From NCBI GenBank assembly GCA_025024175.1, contig QCXZ01000064.1:26160286-26224285 (forward strand): 64,000 nucleotides of DNA, written 5' to 3'. The stretch's first letter is position 1; each line of letters begins with the position of its first letter. A program made the translations under genes and the position numbers. The notes under the pieces are model-generated. The model was given only the letters and a program-made list of their open reading frames with translations, was not told where the DNA came from and made no database searches. Shown piece by piece: positions 47,380-58,794 of the stretch. This DNA comes from Rhyzopertha dominica. Its lineage: Eukaryota > Arthropoda > Insecta > Coleoptera > Bostrichidae.

Positions 47380-48560
47380 ATTATTTTATAATTTCCAAAC
47401 AGCAAGGCATATTTACTTTATTGTTGTTTTATTATTGTTCCTCGATGTCTATTTCATTTTATAAGGTACTTCCTTACGAGTATTTAGCTTCAGTACACTA
47501 AATGTTATATAGTTTAGTGTTAGGAACGTTTTCGCAGCAAAATTATAAAATACAGTTAAGCAGCGTTTTATACTCATTGTATAAAGGTTTACACAACTTC
47601 TTACAGAACATTTTCCCAGTGGAGACGAATTATTTTATAAAGGATTTAAATATGTGTTATTCAACACTGAATCGTCATCTTGTGAACACCTATAAAACTA
47701 TTATATTAAGTCTTGATTTGACACAAGTAAAAAAAACAATTTGTTGTATAGCAATTTCTTCTGTGATAATCGTGTTTTATAACGAAGAAGCCATATTATT
47801 ATCATGATTATAAACACATATATGGCCGCCATTGGGTAAAGCCCACTAAAAATTATTTGTTTTAGAAAATAGTAATGTACAAAAGTAATGTTTCTAACAA
47901 AAATGATTATAAAATGCGTTTTATAAACAGTGCAGATAGGTTTAAGATGCCACATGAATAAAAATATTTTTTGTATTTTGTAAATATTTCTTTTAAATTG
48001 ATGAAATACTTGTTATTTTTGAAGCGCTTAAAAATTTTGTACACATATGTGCATATGTTACACAGAAAATTTTGTTTGGTAGCAGTTTTATGTGACTACA
48101 ATTCAATACCACGCATAATTTATGTCATCTGGTACAGTATATATCTCGGTCTGAGGACATGTTTTATTTTACAGAAGAGGAATATGGATTGCAACTTTAC
48201 CCAATCGTTAAGAAATAAATTATTCTCCGCCAAATCACTTAAAACACAGAAAGATTGCTTTGAAGATGCTGAATGCGACAGAATTGTGTCATAATAGATA
48301 ATACCGTAACATTTATAACACTGTTTTATAATGAACTGCTATAAAACCCTTTTGTAACTGATTTATAGTAATTTTTATACCAGCTCTGTAACTATCTACA
48401 AAACTGTTCTATAACACCTACCAAAACCATTATGGGATACTGTATATAACTAAAATATTTTATAAAGATGCGCCTTTTTGCATCTTTAAACATTCTATAA
48501 GCGTTGTGACAATGTTTACAAGAGTGCCACTGTTTTATAAAAATTGTTTTATAAACGTTT
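47380..48560. repeat. Array of TTTTATAA motifs
   Basis: Nine TTTTATAA and two TTATAAAA octamers were counted between 47386 and 48560, several extended to CTGTTTTATAA or GTTTTATAAAC, plus variants such as CTATAACACC. Spacing is irregular, roughly 40-150 bp. Open frames overlapping it (47502-47807, 47971-48294) are probably by-products, although the second is open for 107 codons. One N at 48570 and one at 48585 lie just beyond. Confidence 0.4.
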
Positions 48561-48599
48561 GCCTGACTANTATAGAGCTGTAAGNTGCTAGTTGGGTTA

Positions 48600-50700
48600 T
48601 ATCAGAGGCATCGACCAATTCGCCCAGCTGTAAAAAAAAATCTCTTTTTTCGCAAATCGCTCACTATCAAATAAACACGGAAAAAGGTTTCATTAACGCC
48701 GAACGGAAAATAGTCAGAAGTAATGCTAGCAATTTTTTGTTCTTCGATTTACCGCAAAACTCCAATAGAAAATATGAAACGCTACATCTACACATGGAAC
48801 CGATGCTGAGGTATTCTTTGATTAGTTTAATACAAAGATGCAGGTTGAAATAGTTTGTGCACTAGTTGTTACTAAATCAGATTGTAACCATTAGGCTTCT
48901 GGCCTGACCTGACTGACTCCTCTTTCATAGTATGAATTTATTATTTGTGTCATATAATTAACCATGAAGGAAGAAAGGAAACGCGTTTTTACTGTGAATA
49001 AAATTGCTGGAGCATGGCTAGTTGCCATGGTGCGCTTTATAAACAACGTTTTCTGTTTTCTTAATATTGGAGGAATCTAATACAGCAAGTGTGAATTTGC
49101 TGTCCGAAATAACTAATGAGCAAAATCGGAAGGAATATGTATGTATGTAAAGATAGATAGATGTATTGCTAGCGTAATTCCAAGGTGAAATCTGAAACAG
49201 TTTCTCCTAGGTCATTGTGTACCAAATTTTAATGTCGAAACTTGCTTGGAAAGTTTATGACAATATTGGTTTTACATGTTAATGTAGCTTATATTAGTAT
49301 ATTTCAAACATTATACAGGGTTTCTGTAAGTGATTTGTACACGCAAACGCTTGGAAATTATCGTTTTAATCAATTTGCGGCTTCTCAGGAAAATGAACAC
49401 AAATATTGCTTTGACAGATACTTGTCATCTGGACGATTGGCGAATTATTTGATATATTTTAATATGAGAAAACGCGTAGGAGGGTGAATTTCCAATATAT
49501 GCTGCAGTGGTTTGTGGGATAATTGACTTGAAAATTGAAGAAAGCTCAAATTTCTGATTTCGTTACAAAAGAAGTGCAAACACAGGGAAAAATAGAAATA
49601 AAGATTAAACGAACAGTGTAGGCTTTGTGGAAATAGTTGCATTTATGCCATTATACCGCAATAAAAGATGGTTATGACGAACGTATGTTGTATATAGCTT
49701 CGTACGAGCAAATTATTGTTATATCTCACCCTTGAAATTGGTACATTGTTGAAAAATCTTTATAAAAGGAGGCACAAAAAATGCAGCAATCAACGCCGCC
49801 TTTGTTGCATCAATCATTTCACAGTACCTACGTTATCTTCGCTTTTGAAAGTTCAAATGCAAACCAAAGAAGCGAAATTATTAACTGAAGAGAAAGTAAG
49901 TAAGTTTTTTCTGGAAGTTGATGATCATACTTAGCTGCTTAAATGATTTCGAAAATACTAGTACTTACAAAGGTTTTTGGTTACACTGAGGTACCTATAC
50001 TAAAAACAAAACAAAAAGTAAAGTAGGTGTTTGTCATTCCGAATGAAGGTCTTCTTCTTAATGCATATAATAATATAATATAATTAATATGACTTGTTCC
50101 AAAAATACGGTGTATGGACTGCGACCTTCCAATCTGTAAATTTGGAGATTATTCGTTGGTTACGGAAATGGTAAATGTATTAAACAAGTTGTTGGCATCC
50201 ATAGTGATCTTCCATGAGTGAAAGAATTTGTAGCTTGGAAATCAACCGCGGAGTCGGAAACGTACATTAAGAAGTCTGATTCTAAGAAAGTGAAAATGTA
50301 TAAACAGCTGTTTCTAAATTTTGAGAATGCAGCAGCTACACTACCACAAGTTCGACCAGCGTTAAATTTTCTATTGATGGATAGAAATCTAAAATAGTGA
50401 AGTGACGAGTTCAGTTTTTACATTCACTGCAGTAAATTGGTGGTTATATTACATCATGAGAAAAATAAGTAAATCGGTCGTGAAATGGAATTTTTTTAAT
50501 CCAAAAAACACCAGATAGTTCTTAACGGCGGACGGCCGTTATAATTTTTTAACAGTCGTGGTGTCTTTTAAGATACTTTCACTTAACAATTAATAACAGA
50601 ACGAATAAATTGTAGGTATTCGAGAATTATCACAATCACTGCACATTTAATTTATGTATCTGTAACATANCGATATCAAGATGTTATGTATGCCTGCTGC
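48600..50700. other. AT-rich gene-free stretch
   Basis: No family recognised in the short frames at 49242-49487 and 49716-49934. Part 50.1-50.4 kb is a little more coding-like in composition, but every frame has stops. Confidence 0.35.
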
Positions 50701-51050
50701 ATAGTGTTTGACTACAATTGGGTATTTGCCATGTATTCATATTTTATTAAATGGCATATTAATAGGTAGCATCTAATCCACAAAACAGCTGTGATAACTT
50801 ATAAATTCGAAAAAAAAATGGATCGTAAGGTGTATTTATAATATTAAAAATGTGAATATTTAAAGGGACCGCCAAAACGCGAACATATTGACTGTGACGT
50901 CACGTGTCTTGTAAATGGCCGCTTGTTTACATCTGGGGTCAGCGCGTCACGCGTCAGCCTCAGCCCGTCAATTTATCAGTTTGTTGTTTGCGTTCATTTT
51001 GTGACAAGCGAATTAAAATATACCAAGAAAAAGTGAAATACTTATGAATT

Positions 51051-51146
51051 ATGACTTCTGAAGGCATGTTCATTGCTATGGAATTTGTGTACAGCGACGA
51101 GCGGTTCAACGCGACGGAGATGAGGAACGTAAAAGCAACAACATAA
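51051..51146 (+). pseudogene. Short second frame in copy A (RNVK motif)
   Basis: 31 codons from the ATG at 51051 on the strand opposite to the THAP-like frame, ending F--EFVYSDERFNATEMRNVK. The tail resembles the end of the short frame at 60474-60605 (FLATNSSFCYTKFRNVKTSM). I do not recognise the full protein with certainty; similar openings occur in insect repeat-encoded proteins of unknown role. Listed because the two unrelated-looking repeats share it. Confidence 0.35.
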
Positions 51147-51490
51147 GTGAATTCTTTATCAAATTAACGTAGCATTGATAATTTAATCACAGTAGGTTGT
51201 TGGAAACTTACTATTTGTAAACATAAAAATGTAAGAATCAAAAATGTACCCTAAACTTGACATTTATTTTAGAGGTCAGAATAAATATAAATTGCCATTT
51301 ATTTTCGGGGCTCTTGCGGCTCGTTTCCGGTCTGGCTAGCAATCGAATATATGGGGAACAACGCCGTTCTTTATTATAACATTTCTCTCTATCAACTTAA
51401 AACGCATATCATTTTTCATATCCTCTTCAAGCTATAACAAAATGGAAACTGAATGGTAAACACTTATAACCCCAAAAAGAATAATAAAAC

Positions 51491-51694
51491 TTACAGTAAG
51501 CAGTAAGAATTAAGACGATCTTCACAACAGAAAAACAAACTTTGCGATTTCGGCATATCACGTCTAGGGGCCTTAAACAACTTTTTCACACGTTGATAAT
51601 TTCGAGGAATGGTTACAAAAATTTTGTTAGCTGTACTGACTGAAGTACTTTTATAACCATGTACAAAACCACACTTGTTTTGTTTCCCATGCAT
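51491..51694 (-). CDS. THAP-like zinc-finger fragment in copy A
   Basis: 67 codons from the ATG at 51694, which has HGKQNK after it. The sequence KCGFVHGYKSTSVSTANKIF, then VTIPRNYQRVKKLFKA, and SQSLFFCCEDRLN follows the layout of a THAP domain: an early cysteine, a central F..VP.....KKLF block and a terminal CCEDH-F motif. Two ligands are degraded: the second early Cys is not in place and the final His is Arg (CCEDRL). THAP domains bind DNA in a zinc-dependent way. Probably a decayed exon or N-terminal fragment rather than a working protein. The same frame is found, with differences, in copy B. Confidence 0.45.
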   Translation of the reverse strand: MHGKQNKCGFVHGYKSTSVSTANKIFVTIPRNYQRVKKLFKAPRRDMPKSQSLFFCCEDRLNSYCLL

Positions 51695-52009
51695 AATAGA
51701 TGCTTGTAAAACTACACAAACCACTTTTTGGTGCGACCTCTTACACCGTCCTTTCAGTAAACACTACACAAAAACTTTTCCAATACAAGACTGATACTAC
51801 AACATTAAACAGCACGCTCCTCGCTAATGTTTACATGACACTTGACGTCACGATTTGAATAACTCCTAAGATTCGAACTTCAGACCTGAAATTCTGTAAC
51901 TACAAATATTTTTTTGTTTTTTTTTTAATATGGCGTACGAGATATATGCACTTCAAGATTCATATTACGTAATTTTCAAAAAAAGTGATAATACCCAATT
52001 CCACATACG

Positions 52010-52540
52010 TTCTTGAGTTAAACCACATCAAACAGTTTAGCACGTCAACCAGGAAGTGAATTAATCGAACGTATTTACCCCATACAGCGGCAAATAGAGC
52101 TCAAAATCAGTCTTCCCCTTACCCATTCATCAAAGTATATCGAATTTATCAGAGCAATAACATAAATAACGTTTTTATCATCGAATTTGTCGGGACTACT
52201 TCCAGCGTGCACTATCTGAAATTGCAACAGTGTATATCTAGGCAGATATCTTCAAGTCAAGCCGTGCGGGGAGAAACACAGAATTGATCAATCACTTTAT
52301 GGTGCGTGTTGTTTGCGCCATTCAACTGATGCTGATACATCTCCCGACTGTTATGGTTATGAATTATATCTGGTAGGGGGTAGAAAGCTTGCCAAGAGGG
52401 TACGGAGCCAAAGGAACTGTCAAGGAGATGACTTGCAGGAGAGAAGCAGAAATTCAGTAGCAAGTTCACTTGAAATATTAATATTTTAGATAAAATAAAT
52501 ATAAATATCTGTATTTTTTTAGGAATAAGATTTCCATCAG
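52010..52540. other. Spacer without recognised gene
   Basis: The minus frame 52257-52469 shows no family resemblance. Nothing else seen. Confidence 0.35.
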
Positions 52541-52554
52541 CACTTAGTGATTGT

Positions 52555-54058
52555 TACAGGAACTTTTACAGGGCGAATTATGTTGCGATTAAAAATTATC
52601 TTGTGAATTATGAGTAGTCGGACTTATTAAAGATAAACACTAATGATGCTGTAGAACGTTGTTATAACGTATTAAATAATGTAATTTCTAGGTATGTTCC
52701 ACTTTCTAGGGAATCCAAAAGACAGTTCTCAGCCTGGTTCTCAGATTCAACTATAAATCTTATCAGTAATAAACACAGAAAACATATGAAATGGAAAAAA
52801 ATCAAACGGAAATCGGATTATCAAGGGTTTTCAGAATTACGCAAGCGAGTTAAACAGAGTATGCAATGTGACTATATGGTAAAAGATATGTTGCCAACAT
52901 TGAGAAAAATATTCACTCAAACGTTAAAAGTTTCTGGTCTTATATAAGACAACAAATGTCTTGCAAGATAAATAACCCTCCATCTGTGATGTCTTACAAT
53001 GATCGTGTTGCCAGTGATAACGTAGCTGCATGTAACCTATTCTCTGATTTCTTTTCCTCCGTATTCATTTCCGACTCGTTACCTCCTAATATTCAACGCA
53101 CCCGAAGTTCCAACTGCATCGAAATAAAATACATCTCAAAAGAATCAATAGAAAAAAAAATATCGAACTAGATATACGTATGGGCACCGGATCGGACGGC
53201 ATTGCTGGTATATTTATCAAAACGTGCTATGATATTCTTGCTGAACCACTTAGTATTATATTCAATAAGTCTTTGAAAGAAGGGGTGTTTCCAAGCAAAT
53301 AACTTATGAATTATTTTTCAATATTAAACAACACATAGATGAACGTCAGCATGATTTTTTCCGTGGAAGGTCGACAGTAACTAATATCGTTACTTTTGTT
53401 CAACATCTGTCAGAAAGCATAGATAAAAGAGCTCAAGTGGATGCCGTGTATACCGACTTTTCCAAAGCGTTCTTTAAAGTTCACCATGCCTCCCTTCTTA
53501 TTAAATTGGAGAATTTCCGGTGTACCCCAGGCCTCTGCTATTTCTTCTTTTTATTAATGATATTGGTAATTTTATTCAACACTTAAATTGTCCACTGTAC
53601 GCAGAAATATGAAAATTTACAGAGAAATAACTAGCTTACATGATGCACTGATTTTGCAAATTGATTTAGATAACTTATAATGTAAACTGTGCCAGAAATT
53701 ATTTATATCTAAACCTAGACAAGTGCTATCACATCACTTTCACGAGAAATAGGCTGTCGGTCCCCACTAAATATGTAATAAACAACCACACCCTTAAGTC
53801 TATTAATAAAATAAATGACCTGGGCGTCATTGTGGACAGCAAACTAAGGTTTGAATTGCACGTTGAAGACTATTACAAATACATTAACCGAACTGAACGC
53901 GTACAAAATAAATTCATTGGTAAGCATAATTATAAGTTTAACAGAGATCTCAACACCTTGACTTACGAATATCTCTTAGGACTAAGAATACATTTCATGT
54001 TTACACTTGCAACACAAGTCACTGCCAAAATTCACCGTTATATCGTGTAATTTGTGCA
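52555..54058 (+). pseudogene. Jockey-type non-LTR reverse transcriptase pseudogene
   Basis: Plus-strand blocks in order: RYVPLSRESKRQFSAWFSDS and NKHRKHMKWKKIKRK (linker between endonuclease and RT), NPPSVMSYNDRVASDNVAAC, ISNLDIRMGTGSDGIAGIF and LAEPLSIIFNKSLKEGVFPS (RT start). After a deletion come QHDFFRGRSTVTNIVTFVQH and VDAVYTDFSKAFFKVHHASL (motif A with its Asp). Then degenerate motif B and C areas, and INKINDLGVIVDSKLRF. Many stops and frameshifts. The layout is that of Jockey-clade ORF2. Upstream endonuclease sequence and a 3' tail are absent. A Penelope tail was later inserted just after it. Confidence 0.7.
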
Positions 54059-54080
54059 CTTATAACTCGGCTTATACTCA

Positions 54081-54193
54081 GTTTGAAGGGTTCCGTGGTT
54101 GTTTCAGAGCTACTTCTGAGGAAGACACCGACATGAGTGTCGAAACGTCAAGGTCTAATAACCAACGTGGGAACCAGCCCGGAAAACAACATG
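54081..54193 (+). mobile_element. 113-bp 5'-truncated Penelope tail with 14-bp target duplication
   Basis: TCGGCTTATACTCA at 54067-54080 recurs at 54194-54207, exactly flanking the insert. The insert matches the last ~90 bp of the Penelope-like element at 18.73-18.83 kb (GAGCTACTTCTGAGGAAGAC, ACCGACATGAG, AACGTGG, ...AACATG). This defines both the tail and its 3' end, and marks a separate retrotransposition event. Confidence 0.8.
54109..54148 (+). ncRNA. Hammerhead ribozyme motif, complete core
   Basis: CTGAGGA, then a stem GACAC / GTGTC closing a CGACATGA loop, then GAAACGTC. These are the three conserved parts of the hammerhead: CUGANGA, stem II, and GAAA followed by a very short self-complementary stem III (ACGU) and the cleavage triplet GUC. 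One unpaired A precedes stem II. Minimal hammerheads of this kind are known in Penelope-like retroelements, where the tiny stem III is thought to need dimerisation. All invariant core bases appear intact. Confidence 0.6.
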
Positions 54194-54209
54194 TCGGCTT
54201 ATACTCATC

Positions 54210-57200
54210 TCGATATTTTTTCACTATCACTAATATCTCTTGAAAAGATCTTAAAAGAACCATAACTATAACTGCTAAACTGTTAAAAATAACATTACAG
54301 GTGTAACTTATTCAATCACAACTCCTCTCACCACTAATTACTTCATTTAAATACACTACATAGTGCTTTCTTGTTTTTGGATTCTCTGAATCTTCTGGAA
54401 AGCCAATGTAATAAATAAATATAAATGAAATAAAATTTAAAAAAAAACACTTGCTAATTTACTAACGGATTATGTTTAAAATCCACAATAACATTTTTTT
54501 ATTAGCAGTTGATGGTTTAGAGTAGTTTGTATTGCCGCGGTTAGCTATGAGCAAGCAAACGGTTTTATGTTTATTGTTGTATCATGCCGCATTACAAGAA
54601 CCAAGAAAAAAAAATTGATGTTATAAGTGTACTATTCTCCTCAAAAAAAGAATACCGAACTAGCTTCCACTGACCCATACAGCACAGAGATGTCTATTGT
54701 AAATCTAATAGATGGCCTTCATGGATATCAATGACAATATGGATATCGATATCTATAACATGTCTTACAGGTCCGCCCAATATCCATGTCCGCAATAGAT
54801 ATCCTATAGATACCTAAAGCAATATCCATATAACATAAATTAGACGAGTGGTGGAGCATATAGGTATCTGCTGGAATCCTAATGGATAAATACAAAAGTA
54901 TTCATATGAAGAATGGTAATAAACAGTAAATGATTATTTTAGATAATGTAAATAGAATGTTACAAATTTTTTCAACTTGTATATGTTCAATTTACTTTGA
55001 ACCCAATTGTTTTGAAGGCCCATGTTAGTTATTTTTTTGATAAACGGTTCTTAAAATCACTTCCATTGCTGTATACAGCACGTATCCCAGAAAGATGGTC
55101 CTGTAGAGCAACCATATATTTCTTGATTCAAAATTATAAAACAAAATTAGTTTTTATTATTAAAACTTTGTAACAACTTTGCCAATCTTAAACGTTTCTA
55201 AAAAACAATAGGAAGTTTTAATTTCATCCCACGTGTGTAGGTACCTCAAATTGTTGCCGTTTGGCAACAGCCACAAGAGCCGTAGACAACAGTTCTCAAA
55301 GTTCTGTCGAATTTTCATTTTATCCTCACTCTCTTTTGGTCTTATAACTGACTATTTTCTGTGCTAAAGCTAAATAAATTTTAAACATTTTTTTTGTCTT
55401 TTGTAAAATTTGCACCTGCTGTATAGAGAAATAAATATTTCTTAAAACTATTAGTGTTGATGTTGAATGTAAATAAATAATTATATCACGCCATTACCAA
55501 ATCCACTTGTTCTGAAAAGCTGTATCAATCAGCCATTCTAATCAAACTAATAACCTTATTGACACTTAATTAACGCTACACCATAGTTTAAAGTAATATT
55601 GAATTTACATGTTAATGATGTGGCATAATTATTTAAGGTAATTACATTATATTCAAAATTTACACTGAGTTTTAAAAAAAAATCTAAAACCAGAGGTATA
55701 AAAGTTTTACAAAAGATAGAAAATATTTAAAATTGATGTGACTTTAATAGAAAAAAATCAGTTTAATCGCATGACAAAGTTGTGTTGAATTTTGTCACGG
55801 AAACGATAGTTTAACAGTTTAAAAAACGAAGCTATTATAAAAAATTAATTTTATTCTTTCGTCCTATTGTAAGAAAACGTATTTTGGATAATATTCACGT
55901 TTTTATAAGCACAATACTACTACTACAATGATTAACTTACGTCATATGTTAAGCTAACGGAGTAACAAAATTATTGTATACCTATAGAAATATCTCAATG
56001 AAATAAAATATTCCGAGTTTCAAAATTGAATTATACCTATTTTCATTTTGTTCATTCATTTTGTTGCTTTGTAAATCGACCAGTCAAAGTTGTTTCGATT
56101 CAATTTCGAAGTCTAGTCAGGTTTTACGACTTTCAACCGCTGTGTATTGTATCGCCGCTAATTTACCGAAGTTCCCTTCTATCGAAATAATTAGGTATTT
56201 GATGGAATCAATTAATTCGAAACAAAAGAAAGCTTAATAAGGAAAAATGNTTAATGTTATAAACAATCCTTTTCAGTTTACCTTTATTTTAAAATGCACC
56301 TTTGTAAAAGACCCCTCGTAAAATTTACTAACTGCCAATATCATAAGGCCTACTGAGCCCATTGAAAAGTAGATGTATTAGGGCTTTATGAGTATTTTTA
56401 CTATTATTAGAAAGGTATTATCGTTGTAAAAACAAGGGGCTGACTATTACAAAAATCGTGTCTACCAGTGTAATAGACAAGTTTGCTATAATTCTAAGGA
56501 TGTGTCCTAAATGACGCAAAACGCGGGTTTTGTAAGGTCCGCAATCAGTATATCACAATGTTAATGCTACATACGCGACTAACGAGCAATAAAATACGTT
56601 TTCTGTAGCAAAAGCCGTAATACAGCAACCATAAATAACCCATTAGGGACGTGCATCGGGAATTGGAGGGTCCAAATGGTCGTGCACTCTCTGCATGGTT
56701 GACAAACGGCCCTCGGGGACCGTTCATGCGGAAACTACGTCACTTGCTGAATTCACCCTGTCATCAGAAGAGAAATAAAATAATTCGCGACTGCAGATAA
56801 AATGTTTACGAGCCGAACGAAACTGTGGGGCCATAAAGTTGGGCTTCTACTACCGTACGTATAAATATTGCTTACTGAAACTATCAGGATGAATGCATTA
56901 CATCTAAATCTTATAAAGGAGTAAATATTTTGCTGGTCTTGACGGAGAAGGAGAAATGTGCTTTCACACAGACTTCACTGATTTTTAGGACAACTTGATA
57001 CACAAATATTTCGACATTGTTATATTTTAGGTGTCTGCAGTCTTTCTAGTAGTAACATTGGGTAATTTTGTACACTGTTTAAAGCAGGGCTTTTATTTCA
57101 AAATGCATTTACATTGGTATACCTACTATCAAAGGCACGCAGAGGAAATTCGAAACAAGAAGCTATTCATCTAGATTCGTATTTTTTCTGCAGACCCACA

Positions 57201-57330
57201 AGATGTTAGCTAACGTTGCATCCTCTTAGATAGGTGACGTTACATCTACAATATAATATAATCTCTCTTTGTTCACATCATACAACTACAATTGTATATA
57301 GAACACGTCGAAATATAATTCCACATATTT
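54210..57330. other. AT-rich gene-free stretch
   Basis: No gene. Contains a cluster of GGATATC/ATATCC motifs (54720-54835) and, at 56640-56760, a GC-richer patch with a short minus-strand frame (ATG at 56727, MNGPRGPFVNHAES) of unknown meaning. One N at 56250. Confidence 0.4.
54718..54835. repeat. Cluster of GGATATC / ATATCCAT motifs
   Basis: ATGGATATC (54721), ATATGGATATCGATATC (54738), AATATCCATG (54779), AGATATCC (54797) and AATATCCATA (54821) lie in little more than 100 bp, in both orientations, so the segment can fold on itself in several registers. Non-coding. Confidence 0.4.
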
Positions 57331-57335
57331 TCCAG

Positions 57336-58530
57336 TCAACCAGGGGGTCTACCCTCTTGCCCAAAAACTGCTTCCGCCTGCGAGGTTAGTCTATTTCCAT
57401 GGTAATCTACACTAATGGTCCGAAGCGATCTCACTGAACCGGAAAAACTCACCATGTTAGTTTTACTTATGTTAAGGTTAAGATTATGCGCCTCCAGCCA
57501 TCCCTCGATTACACTCAGACAGTCCACTAACCTTTTATCTATGTTCTCTGGGTTATTTGCACGTAAGACAACCGATGTATCATCTACATACTGCGCTTTA
57601 TACTCAGGACTGCACAAATATAAGTCATTTATGTAAAGTAGAAAAGAACACCACCCAGGATAGATCCCTGTGGAACTCCCCTGAGGATCTTTCCTCGCTG
57701 CGATCTTGTGAAGCTTCCGTCTGCGTTTCGAAGTGTCGTTATTTGTTGCCTGTTCCCGATTTACCCCGAAGAGCAACTTTTTCACACTCGGCTAGCAGTA
57801 TGTCATGCTCCACGCTATCGAACGCGTTCGACAGATCCAAGAACACCCCCACGACTACATCATTCCTATTTACACCATTTAGTATTTTGTGTAGAATTTG
57901 AAAGATTGCTGTAGATATCGAATTCTTTGCTTGATAGCTATTCTGTTTTCCCGTTATCACATCGTGTAACTGAAAGAAACTACCGTATCGTTTAAGCAGC
58001 ACTTTCTCAAATATCTTTGCCACATTTGAGAGAAGTGTGATAGGTCTATAATTTGAAATGAGAGACCTGTCGCCCTTCTTATATAAAGGTATTAAAACTC
58101 CTACTTTTAGTTTTTCTGGAAAGATTGCATGCTCCATTGATAGGTTAATTATGTGACTTAAAGGTTTAGCTATGAGGTCAGTAGTTTTCTTCAGGATTCT
58201 CACTGGAATTCCATCCGCACCAGTGGAAGATGTGTTTTTCAATGAAAGTATTGCTGTACGTATTTCCTCTTCATCTGTGGGATGAAGATAGCGCGAATTA
58301 CCAACTACAGGACCCTGGTAAGTGTAGAAAGTATCTGATTTTTTATTGTGCCTGGCAATGTTTATAAAATATCTGATTATTATGTCTCGACAATACACTG
58401 AGGCTAATTCGAAACCATCAAGTTGATAGAGGTGAACCTCGTGCTTATTTAAGCAATGTTCAGTTTTGCATATAATGTTAAGTTTGTGTATTGAATCAAT
58501 AAAGATAATAGGGATGTTGACTGCATTCAA
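57336..58530 (-). pseudogene. Jockey/CR1-type reverse transcriptase, frameshifted
   Basis: Minus strand. The first frame (58530-57739) contains LHPTDEEEIRTAILSLKNTS, STGADGIPVRILKKTTDLIA, IFPEKLKVGVLIPLYKKGD, ISNYRPITLLSNVAKIFEKV and VVVGVFLDLSNAFDSVEHDI (motif A, catalytic Asp present). The second frame (57785-57336) contains FLLYINDLYL, YKAQYVDDTS (motif C, Asp pair present) and LEAHNLNLNISKTNMVSFSG. Motif B (RGVPQGSILGGVLF) lies between them in a third frame, so at least two frameshifts break the gene. No endonuclease upstream and no C-terminal domain beyond 57336: truncated at both ends. Confidence 0.75.
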
Positions 58531-58794
58531 ATAAAAACATAATTTGAATGTAAAGTGGTAGTGTCTATGATGTAAATACTGAAAATGACAATACTTTTCT
58601 TTATTTTTACGTCATTTTATTAATATTTTACAAACAGAATGTAATTAAATCACTCTCAAGTCACGTGACAATGAACACCAATAAGAGTGCATGACGTCAC
58701 TTCTTCCTATTCATTAGAGTTGGGTAGTCCGGAATCCGCAGACTTACGGATCTGATCCGCAGTGGGTCCGACACGAAGTGAAACGACGTGTAAC

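Larger units (their letters stand above)
50716..52000. mobile_element. TIR transposon with THAP-like frame, copy A
   Basis: Inner terminal repeat AATTGGGTATT at 50716 and its inverse AATACCCAATT ending at 52000; 1285 bp. Sub-terminal regions carry TGACGTCA palindromes (about 50896 and 51845). It is matched over several hundred bases, in inverse orientation, by copy B at 58795-59506. It carries a THAP-like reading frame on the minus strand and a short second frame on the plus strand, the two converging. Target duplication not resolved; the repeat may extend a few bases outward. THAP domains are typical of P-superfamily transposases, but no transposase is visible. Confidence 0.65.

Noticed and set aside
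47502..48294. Open frames of 101 and 107 codons on the plus strand
   Set aside because: AT-driven composition, no recognisable motif, and they coincide with the TTTTATAA motif array, which explains their odd residue pattern.
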